Assembly: GCF_900312745.1 (NCBI RefSeq)
Contig: NZ_OMPD01000014.1
Location: 558,001 to 622,000, forward strand
Length of the DNA stretch: 64,000 bases
Origin: Aquimarina sp. AU58
Lineage (GTDB): Bacteria > Bacteroidota > Bacteroidia > Flavobacteriales > Flavobacteriaceae
Direction: 5' to 3'
In this document: positions 36,576 to 48,500 of the stretch, piece after piece
How positions within the stretch are numbered: position 1 is the first letter of the stretch
Layout: the number at the start of each line of letters is the position of its first letter
Translations under genes and position numbers: made by a program
Notes under the pieces: model-generated
What the model was told of the DNA's origin: nothing
Databases searched by the model: none
The model's input: only the letters and a program-made list of their open reading frames with translations

Positions 36576-39500
36576 GCGCTTTTTGATTCAACACCAGGTA
36601 ATAACATTAGTATTGAAAAATTGGCCGATATTAAATCTGAAACCGATGAACGAATAGCGCATAAACTGATTTCTGGTAAACGCTTTAGTCGTTCTCGTTT
36701 AACCAATTCTATACACTCAGTTCCTGCAGATTCTGTTGCTATAGTAGGTTTAAGTGGTCGTTACCCGAACTCGGTTGATATAGCTGCATATTGGGATAAT
36801 CTTAAAGAGGGCAGGGATTGTATTACAGAGATTCCTAAAGACCGCTGGGACTGGCGAGCGTATTACAGCGAAGACCGTAGTAAAAGTGGTTATCATTATA
36901 GTAAATGGGGTGGTTTTATAGAAGGAGTAGATGAATTCGATCCAAGATTTTTTAATATTTCTCCCAGAGAAGCCGCATCAATCGATCCCCAGGAGCGTTT
37001 ATTTTTACAACATAGTTGGATGGCGATTGAGGATGCAGGATATACTCGCTCTAGCCTACAGATACCTCGTAAAGAAGGACTGGCAGGTCAGGTAGGAGTT
37101 TATGCAGGTGTGATGTACGGAGAATATAATCTATCCGGAAGCTTGGCCAGTATAGCTAACCGTGTTTCTTATTTTTTAAACCTTCATGGCCCTAGTATGA
37201 CGTTGGATACGATGTGTTCTTCTTCACTAACTTCAATTCATTTAGCGTGTCAGGATTTAAAGGAAGGCCGTACAGATTTAGGGATTGCAGGTGGAGTTAA
37301 TGTAAGCATTCACCCGAATAAATACCAGATGCTTAGTTCTGGTCAGTTTATCTCGAGTGCAGGTCATTGCCAGAGTTTTGGAGAAGGAGGGGATGGTTAT
37401 ATTCCTGGCGAAGGAGTCGGAGTTGTGGTTTTAAAAAGATTATCAGAGGCTAAGCGGGATGGGAATCATATCTATGGAGTGATCAAAGGAAGTTCACTTA
37501 ACCATGGGGGTAAGACCAATGGTTATAGTGTTCCTAATCCTAAGGCTCAGGCGAGTGCTATTACAGAGGCACTTAAAATATCAGATACTGATCCTCGTCA
37601 TATTAGTTATATAGAAGCTCATGGTACAGGTACAAAGCTTGGGGACCCTATTGAGATAGCCGCATTATCTAAGGCGTTTGAAGGAGATCAAACTGAAAAA
37701 GATAAGGGTTATTGTTTACTAGGATCAGCCAAGTCCAATATTGGGCATTGCGAATCAGCAGCAGGTATTGCAGGTTTGACTAAAATAGTGTTACAGATGG
37801 CACATGGTCAAATAGTTCCATCGTTACATTCTAAGCGTTTAAATCCTCATATTGATTTTGATAATACTCCCTTTATTGTAAATCAGGAGTTAAGGGATTG
37901 GGACCCTCCTGTAGTAAACGGTAATGAATTACTTCGTGTCGCAGGTATTTCCTCATTTGGAGCAGGAGGTTCTAATGCTCATATTATTCTAGAGGAATAC
38001 ATTAATGTAGATCGTCCTGTTCTAAATACTGATCAAGTTATTGATGTAGGAATTGTTTTATCGGCACGTACCTCTGATCAATTGAAACAAAAGGCAGTTG
38101 ACCTGTTAGGTTACCTTGGTATGTCTGATCAGGAGAGTACTGATATTGACTTGACTTCGATGTCTTATACCTTACAAATAGGTCGGGAGGCGATGGATAA
38201 GCGTTTTGGCCTTGTGGTGAGTTCGATAGTTGAGTTGAAAGAAAAACTAGAATCCTATCTTGATGATACGAAAGAAGTAGAAGGAGTGTATCAGGGTGAG
38301 GTCAAACGAGATGAAGATTTTTCTGAGTTAGCTGCTGATACAGTGATTCAAGAATGGATATCAGATAAAAAGATAGCTAAGCTATTAGACGTTTGGGTAA
38401 AAGGTTATGTTATGGATTGGCGCCAATTGTATGGTGATGTACTTCCTGGACTGATGAGTCTTCCGACATATCCTTTTGCCAGAGAACGTTATTGGACAGC
38501 TGTTAGTGATACCGCATCACAGGTAGAAAATAATACAGCAATCTCAGTATTGCATCCTTTAGTGCATAGCAATACTTCAGATCTTAAGAATCATAAATAT
38601 AGTTCGACTTTTAGAGGTGATGCATTTTTTATCTCGAGTTTATCTACTGGTCATAAGGAAATTTCGGTAGCTGTTTATTTAGAAATGGCTCGTGCAGCAA
38701 TTGCAGAAGCATTACCCAAAGAAAAGACTCCACATTTTTTGGAGTTTAGTAATACAGTTTGGTCAGGTCCTTTAATTTTTAGAGATGATATAGAAGTGCA
38801 TATCGTCTTATTTGAGCAAACAGAAGAAAGTGTTTGTTTTGAGGTGTATAGTGATATTGAAGGGAAAGAAGTAATTTATTGTCAGGGAGAGGTTATATTA
38901 CATAATGAGCTTCCTTTAAAAACATTAGACATCAAGGCTCTTAGAGCTAAAATGAAAAGAAGTGTATTGTCTTCTTCCCGCAAGAACATAGCTTCCATTT
39001 TTCAGGGAGATAAGCAATTATTGGCAGAGTTAAGTTTACCAGAAGATTTGCTTTCAGAAGAAGAAGTTTATGTTTTACACCCAGGTATCCTTAAGGAAGT
39101 ATTACAATCTGGCTTATTGTTATTTTCTCGTACAGCTTTAGAACCTACTGGTATAGATTCTTTACAAATCAAGAGTAGTTGTGTCGCTAATATGTGGGTA
39201 TGGGCTCGTTATAGTTCTGGTAGAGCAGATGCTTTAGATATCGATTTATGTGATCAAGAAGGTAATGTATGTGTACAGATGTACGGGGTTAGTTACCAGG
39301 AAGTGATTCACGACTTTATAGAGGAAACTTTTAGTCAACAGGAAGTAGTAAAACCATCGTTAGATTTAGAAGAAATTCAGCGATCGCCACGAGAACTATC
39401 AATACCGATTCCTTCAAAGATAGTATTAGAAAATTCAGAAGTAGAAAAGTTCACAGATAGTATATTAGAAAAACCAACTCAAATTTTATTAGTTACTCCA

Positions 39501-42500
39501 GATACTTTTGGTATAGAAGAAATGAAAGATTCTGTGTTGGATAAAACAACTACCACTCTTTCTGATATAATACCTTATAATAATCAGAGAGGAGAACTTA
39601 CCAACGCTTCATTAATTAAGTTATTTGATCACGATAAAGGGTTGTATTCACTAGTTATATCTGCACCTGATAAAAATACGCTTTCTTCAGATTTGATTTC
39701 AGAATTGGTAGAAGCATTAGCATATGTAAAGGAGATTTCTTCATTAAAAGTATTGTTATTGCGTGGTGGTAATGTGTTCTTACAAGGAGACAGAACATCT
39801 TATAATGAATCAGTAAGATCAGGATTATATCAAGCTATAGCATCTTTTCCTTTTCCGATAATTGCCGAGATGAAAGGATCTGCTATTGGAACTGGATTTC
39901 TGATAGGTGGGTTGTGTGATTTTATGATGTGTAGTGAAGAGAGTAAGTATTCTTTTACAAATTATAAGGAAGGATTTTTTCCTGGTCTAGAAGAAGAGTT
40001 ATGGTTTAAAGAACGATTTGGAAATGCTCTTGCTCATAGCTTTCTATATCAATCTGAAGGATTAACAGGCAAGGCTTTACAAGAACAAGGATGTGGTTGT
40101 CCCATTCTTGTATCGGATCAGGTAAGTTCTTTTACAGAGAGTTTTGCATTAGATTTTTGTGAGAAATCAAAGGACGCTCTGCAGCTATTAAAGCAACATT
40201 TGGGGCGTAAGCTATTTACATTGACAGAACAACTGGTTGTAGTACCTACAATACAGGTAGAAAGTACAGTAACTACAAAACCACAACTTACCTTTGATTC
40301 AAAGTATTTGAAGTTAGAAGCCGATACAGATCATGTATTAACAATTACATTACATACTAGAGAGAAGAACTACTCGCTAGAAAATATTATTTCAGGGTTA
40401 AATACTATTTTTACTCAACTAGATAAAGACAATTATTATAAAGTGATTGTTCTAAGTAGTGATATTGCTGATTTTGTTTCAGTATCTGATTTGGAGGGTT
40501 CGAAGGAAGTCGTTTTAGAATTTCAGGACTTGATTCTAGAATCTCCGATTCCCATAGTTGCTGTAATAAATTCTAATGCTAAAGATATCGGCTGGTTGAT
40601 CAGTTTATCTTGTGATGTTTGTATTTACCATGCACAAGGCGAGTATTCTGTATCAGGTCTTATAGAAGTTCCTGAGCTGGCAATGCGATCAGCTATGTTA
40701 TTTAGTCATCGGTTAGGACGTACTATGAGTAAAGAATTACTGCTGGCAGGTAAAACCTATACTGGTACTGAGTTACAAGATCAGTTAGGTTCATTGATTG
40801 TAACAGATGATGTTTTTTCAGAAGCATTAAATCAGGTATCAAGGTGGGTGAAGTTACCTTTAGAAGCTATACGGACTTGGAAAAATGAACAAATTTCAAT
40901 ACAGAAGAAAACGATAGAAGAGTTACCGGTTTGGTTTGAGGAGCAAACAAAAACTTCAGAGTTATTACCGAAAACTATAACAGACATTACTCTTAGCACA
41001 AAAGCTATAAAAGCAAAGAGTTATCCAGAAGGTATTGTTGAGGTTACGATGGAAGATCGGGAGGCAAAGAATATGTTTTCAGATGCTTTTATAGCAGGAA
41101 TGATAGAGGTGTTTATGCATATTGCAGAACACCCTTCTTATAAGGTGGTGGTATTAACAGGTTATGACAATTATTTTGCATCTGGAGGTACCAAGGATAG
41201 TTTATTGGCGATCCAGGAAGGGAAAGCTAAATTTACAGATACCAAGATTTTTGAATTAGCTCTAGACTGTAAGATTCCGGTGATCTCGGCGATGCAAGGT
41301 CATGGCATTGGAGCAGGTTGGTCTATGGGTATGTTTTCAGATTTTGTTTTGTTTAGTGAAGAGAGTCGTTATGTAAGCCCATATATGAGATATGGATTTA
41401 CTCCTGGAGCAGGAGCTACTTTGATCTTTCCAGATAAAATAGGATATGATCTTTCTCGGGAGACCTTATTGAGAGGAGTTGAATATTCCGGAAAAGCATT
41501 ACAAGATAAAGGAATGTTTTTCCCCGTTTTTCTTAGAAAAGAGATCCATTCAGCAGCACTTGTACTAGCTCGACAAATAGTAAGATATTCTCGCAAAAAT
41601 TTAGTTGCGATCAAAGATCAATTGACAGTGCATCTTAAAAAACGATTGGAAACAACGTATAGTCATGAACTGGCAATGCATGAAAAAACATTTGTAGGAA
41701 GACAGGATACTTTACAACAGATTGAGAGTCATTTCTATCAAGATCGTACAATTTCGAAAGAAGCTATTAATGCTACAGAAAAATTACCTTCTGTAAATAT
41801 TGAAGATACTGTTTCACGTACAGATGTATTACCAGATATTATCTCAGATCTCAAAAAACTACTGGCTAAGGAGTTACATTTATCAGAGGATGAGATTGAT
41901 GAGAATAGCCAGTTTGTAGATTTGGGGCTGGATTCTATTGTAGGGGTAACCTTTATACGTACCATTAACGAAAAGTATGCCCTTTCTTTACAAGCTACTA
42001 TTGTGTATAGTTATGCTACACTGGCAGCATTAGGGACTCATATTAAGGAAGCATCAGAAAAACAGGGAATATCTGTAAGTAGATCAGTGACATCAACAAT
42101 CACAGATATACCCAAAAAAGAACCAGAGGCAAATACTCAAAGTATATTTCCTAATATTCTTTTAGATTTAAAGAAACTACTGGCCAAAGAGCTACATTTA
42201 TCAGAAGATGAGATTGATGATAATAGTCAGTTTGTAGATTTAGGATTAGATTCGATTGTAGGAGTAACTTTTATACGTACCATTAACGAAAAATATGGGC
42301 TTTCACTACAAGCTACCATTGTCTATAGTTATTCAACTCTGAGTGCTCTTAGTGATCATATTCAGGATGAAATAAAACAACAGGGAGTACTTATAACAAA
42401 CTCTACTGTTGCTACTGATATCCCAGAAAAGGTTTTTCAAAGTGATATTCCAAAAGCAGTTAAAGGTAGACGTCTTACATCTTTACGCAAAGGTTTACAA

Positions 42501-45500
42501 GGAAATGCTAATCAATTCACAAAATCATCCTCTCGATCACAATCTATTGCAGTTATAGGCATGTCGGGTCAGTTTCCAAACGCAGGTGATGTAGAATCAT
42601 TTTGGCAGAATATTGCTCAGGGAAAAAATTGTATTCGTGAGATTCCTAAGAAGCGTTGGGATATTGAAAAGTATTATCAGGCAGGAGAGGCTGTTGCAGG
42701 CAAGACGTATAGCAAGTGGATGGGAGCTTTAGAAGGCTATGACCTTTTTGATCCAATGTTTTTTAATATATCTCCTATTGAGGCAGAAAGTATGGATCCA
42801 CAACAGCGATTATTTTTAGAGGCCTGTTGGCATACGATAGAACATGCAGGATATAATCCGCATGTATTTTCGGGTAGTAAATGTGGGGTATATGTAGGAT
42901 GTGCAGCCGGAGATTATCTTCAGCAATCAAAAAAACATCAATTGAGTGCTCAGGGATTTACTGGTGCTGCCGGTTCTATTTTGGCATCACGAATTTCCTA
43001 CTTTTTAAATTTACAAGGGCCTTGTGTCTCTATAGATACTGCCTGTTCCTCTTCATTAGTAGCTATTGCTAATGCGTGTGATGCTTTAGTATCTGGTAGT
43101 ATTGATTCCGCTCTTGCAGGAGGCGTCTATATAATGGCGACACCTTCTATGCATATTATGAGTTCACAATCTGGTATGCTTTCTCCAGATGGTAGATGCC
43201 ATACTTTTGATCAGCGAGCCAATGGTTTTGTACCAGGCGAAGGAGTTGGAGTGGTGATGCTAAAAAGGTTAGAAGATGCAGAAAAAGACAACGACACTAT
43301 TTTGGGAGTAGTACAAGGATGGGGTATTAACCAGGATGGAAAGACTAATGGGATTACGGCTCCTAATACAGAATCCCAAATACAATTAGAACAACAAGTG
43401 TATGATCAATTTGATGTAGATCCGAATAATATTCAATTGATCGAGACGCATGGTACAGCTACCAAACTGGGAGACCCTATTGAGGTAGAAGGGTTACGTA
43501 GGTCTTTTCAAAAATATACCGAAGAAACAGCATATTGTGCCCTGGGATCTGTAAAAAGCAATATTGGTCACTGTTTAACAGCAGCCGGAGTGGCTGGTTT
43601 TATTAAAGTGCTACAGGCTATGAAGTACAAACAGTTGCCACCTACTATAAATTTTGAACAACTAAACGAACATATTAACCTGGATGATAGTCCTTTTTAC
43701 GTAAATACAGAATTAAGAGATTGGGAGGTTAGGGAATCACAACAACGTCAGGCCGCAATCAGTTCTTTTGGATTTAGTGGTACCAATGCGCATTTGGTGA
43801 TGGGTGAATACGTTTCTCAGAACCAGGAAGCGGTTAAACGACCTGTTCAGGTCATTACACAAAACTCGGATTTTATAGTTCCTTTATCAGCCAAATCTGA
43901 AGAACAGTTAAAACAAAAGGCTTCAGATTTATTGGAGTTTATTAAAAAGGAGAAGGGAGAGTTAGATTTGATCGATATGGCGTATACTTTACAGGTAGGT
44001 AGAGAAGCGATGGAGGAACGCCTTGGTTTTATGGTGAGGGATATCGATCAACTTACAGAAAAACTTCGAGCTTATAGTGAGGGAGAGGATTCTATTCGTG
44101 GTGTCTATTTGGGACAGGTGAAGCGCAATAAAGAAGGTTTACAAATCATTAGTAATGATGATGAGATAAAAGAAACCATTGTAGATAACTATATAAGTCA
44201 AAAGAAACTATCGAAATTACTGGATTTATGGGTTAAAGGTCTGGAGTTAGATTGGAACAAACTCTACGGAGACCATAAACCTAAGCGTATTAACTTGCCG
44301 TTGTATCCATTTGCGAGAGAGCGGTATTGGATTGAAAAAACGGTTGATGATTATAAAAAAGAGAATAAAAAAGCTCTAGAAGTACTTCATCCATTAGTAC
44401 ATAAAAATACTTCAGACCTTCGTCAGCAAAGCTATAACACCATATTTGATGGTGAAGAATTTTTTATCAGAGAAAATAAGATTCAGGGTGATAACGTCTT
44501 ACCGGGATTAGCTTGTTTAGAAATGGCTCGAGCAGCTATGATATTGGCAAATGCTCCCCAGGATGAATCTGCAGTAATTGAATTACACCATGTTTTGTTT
44601 ACAAAACCAATTGTGATTGAAGAAACAAAGGAAGTTAGAATAGCATTGTTTGCAGGTGAGCAAATAGGTGTTGAAATTTATAGTACTGAAGAAGAACAAG
44701 AACTATATTTTCAGGGACAAGTTACGTATAGTCATCTAAATGAACCTGCTACACTTGATATTTTGCAACTCAAAGATGAAATGAAACAGATTGCTCTGAA
44801 ACCTAAAGACATATACACAGATCTATCGAAAAAAGGATATGTGTACGGTTCTACTCTTCAGGGAATCTCAAGTATTTATCGAGGAGATAATCAATTATTA
44901 GCAGAAGTAAGCATACCACTTCTAGAAGAAAATGATCAAAAAGAATTTGTACTCTATCCTTCGATCATAGAAGGAGTGATGCAGGCATGTATTGGTTTAG
45001 TTACTGATATCGAATCTCTAAGTCAACCATTATTCCCGACCTCATTAGACGCTGTACGTATACTATCTTCCTGTACGAAGGAAATGAATATTTGGGTACG
45101 CATTAAAGATATAAAGACGACTAATCACGTACTAGATATTGACCTTATCGACCGGCAAGGGAATATTTGTATAGAAATGAGAGGGCTATTCTTACAGAGT
45201 CTTGACGAAATAAACAATACTTCCGAAAATGTAGAAAAAGCGATTGAAGTATACCAAGACAAGTATGATACTGCTGTTCTACAACCAGAAGAAGTATCTC
45301 AAAGTTTATTTTTTAAGGAATATTGGAAAGAGCAACCTCTTACTTTAGGTAATTCATTAACTAATAACAAGCAGATTATCATTTTTGCAGATAAAGAGTT
45401 TAAAGAGAGTATTGTAAATACCGATAATACTAGTCAGTTTGCAAAAGCAATTTTTGTATTTCAAGAACAGAAATACGAAAAAATTTCTGAAAACTTTTAT

Positions 45501-48500
45501 CACTGCCGCCTCAATAATGTATCAGATATTCAAAAAGTGCTTAAAGATGTAAACGATAAAAGTAATAAGTCTATTGGGCTAATATATACTTGGGCAAAAA
45601 ATAATAAAGAAAAAGGGATTCATGCATTGTTTAATGTATTTAAAGCCATTAAAAGATTTGATAATCCCGTTGATATTACATTAGTAGGTAACTATGACCC
45701 TTTATCTGTAGAAACATGCTGGGATTATTCCTGGATAGGCTTTGAGCGTTCCCTAAAATTGGTATTGCCTAATTCAAAGATATCATTACTTTATACAGAT
45801 TCATCCGGATGTACGCCTCTGCAATTATTAGATGCCATACAACATCCTGGAGTAATTTGGTATAAAGATCAGCAAAGGTTTGAATTATCGTATAGGCCAT
45901 TTAATCTTAGTGATACTACAAAAACACCAGTACTCCATAAAAATGGCAGTTATTTAATTACCGGAGGTGTTGGAAAACTAGGGTTTGAGTTGGCGCGTTA
46001 TTTGGCTAAAGAGTATCAGGCAAAATTGTTACTACTTGGTAGAAGGCCATTAGTCTCTGAAATTCAGGAAAAGATTGATCAATTAAAACAAGAAGGAGCC
46101 AAAGAAGTTTACTATTATTCTGTTGATATTAGTAATAGAAAAGCAATAACGTCCTGGGCAAAAAACCTTCCTTTTAATTTATCAGGGATTATTCATGCAG
46201 CGGGAGTTGAAGGTTCTGAGGTTTTCTATGAAAAAACAACAAAAAGCATCAATGAGGTACTTCAACCTAAATCTAAGGGAATAATGGTATTAGATGAAAT
46301 ACTAAATGAACAACCTCTGGATTTTGTGTGTTATTTTTCATCATCAGCTGCTATGTTAGGTGATTTTGGATCTTGCGATTATGCAATAGCAAATCGTTTT
46401 CTAATGGCTTATGCTTATTATCGTGAGCAGAAAAACCAAAATAATGGAAAATCGGTTGTTATAAACTGGCCTTTTTGGAAAGATGGTGGCATGGGCAAAG
46501 GCGATTTTGAGCAAGCTGCATTTTATCTTAAAAGCAGTGGCCAGGAGGTACTCGAAACATCAGAAGGAATAACAATATGGAATGACATTATCCAATCTAA
46601 TCAAACGCAAACACTGGTACTTAAAGGTAAACCTAAACGTGTTGAACAATTCTTAGATCGTACCTACGCAACTGAACCACTTGATCAATTATCATCGAAT
46701 ATTCAAAACCAACATGCTCACATGGGTAAAGGATGGAAGGCGCAATATCAAGACCTTTCACTACAAGAATGTATTTATGCTGATCTTATCAAGCTTGTAT
46801 CTACAAGTCTGAAAATACCTTCAGAAAAACTGGACGGGGTGACTAATCTGGCAGATTATGGCTTTGATTCTATTAGTTTAACAACATTTGCAAAAGAACT
46901 AAGAACACATTTTTTTATTACAATAACTCCTGCTGTATTCTATAATTATTCGACTATTAAGAAGTTAAGCGATTACTTCGTTCAGGATTATCATAGTCAC
47001 TTAGAAGAATTTTATAACAAACCACAGAATAAAGTAATTGAGAGGCAACAGGTAGATACGAAAAAACCAGTATTAAAGAAAACCGCAATCCCAAAACGCT
47101 TCTTACAAACTAAGTCCAAAGATACGTCATACTTTTCGAGCTCAGCTCAGGAACCTATTGCTATTATAGGGATGTCGGGACGTTTTCCAGGAGCCGATAC
47201 AGCAGATCAATTATGGGAAATGCTAGAAAAAGGAGAGAGTGGTATTAGCGAGATTCCTTTATCCCGCTGGGATTGGCGTGATTATTTCTCAAAATCGAGA
47301 GATTCAGATAATAAAATCAGTACTAATAAAGGAGGTTTTATTAACAATGTGGATGAATTTGATCCTTTGTTTTTTGAAATTACACCTAGAGAAGCAGAAG
47401 CTATGGATCCCGGTCAAAGGATGCTTTTAATTGAAGCGTATAAAGCAATTGAAGATGCTCAAATTGATCCTTCATCACTACGGGGAACCCCGGTTGGTGT
47501 TTTTGCAGGAATGGAAGAAAGTCAATATAGTTCACTTATTTCTGATGAACAAGGAGTTGGTAATAGTGGCAATGCCATGATATCTTCCAGGTTGTCATAC
47601 TACCTCGATTTACAAGGGCCTGCAATTGCGACCAATACAGCCTGTTCTTCAGGATTGGTAGCCATGCATCAGGCAATCACGAGTTTACGAAACAGAGAAT
47701 GTGAATCAGCATTAGTTGCTGGTATCTCTTCTTTGATTTTATCGCCAGAATTCTATGTTAAGATGAGTCAGGCAGGAATGCTCTCACAAGATGGTCAATG
47801 CTATAGCTTTGCTAAAAAAGCTAACGGTATTGGTGCTAGTGAAGCAGTTGTAGTGCTTATGCTAAAACCCTTATCAGCAGCCATTGAAGCAGGTAACCCT
47901 ATTTACGGAACCATTAAAGCCAGTGGTATCAACTTTGACGGGAAAACTAATGGAGTTACCGCACCTAGCGGTAAAAGCCAAGAAGCACTAATCAAAAATG
48001 TTTATACCAATTATGATATCAACCCTCGGGACATTTCACATATTATTGCACATGGTACCGGAACAAAATTGGGCGACCCTATTGAACTAAATGCCTTAAA
48101 TGATGCCTTTAAAAAACTCATTGAAGAGCGACCAGATTCAAAACAAACGACTAATTGTGCGATAACTAGTTGTAAAAGTAACCTGGGGCACACAATGGCC
48201 GCTTCAGGATTGGTAAGTGTGGTTAGTCTGTTAAAAGGACTACAGCATAACAAAATACCTGCTACTATTAACTGTGAGGATGAAAATGATTATATAAGCT
48301 GGGAGAACAGCCCGTTTTATATTAATAAGATCACCAGAGAATGGAAAAAAGAAGAAGATAAACCTCGTATGGGAGGTATAAGTTCCTTTGGACGTAGTGG
48401 TACTAATGCTCATGTAGTCATTGAAGAATATACAACACCAATGACTCCTCAATTTTCTTCTGTTGTGCACCCCAGTGAAGATGCACAAATTATGATTGTT

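Larger units (their letters stand above)
34899..44335 (+). repeat. Paralogous 9.5 kb unit, copy 2
   Basis: This is the counterpart of 24267-33800, with the same domain order from the first residue through the KS that follows the crotonase block. A 14-residue deletion in KS7 and a diverged crotonase block are the main differences. After this unit the two proteins part: PKS2 continues with DH and stops, PKS3 continues with degenerate DH, KR, ACP and KS9. Confidence 0.75.
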
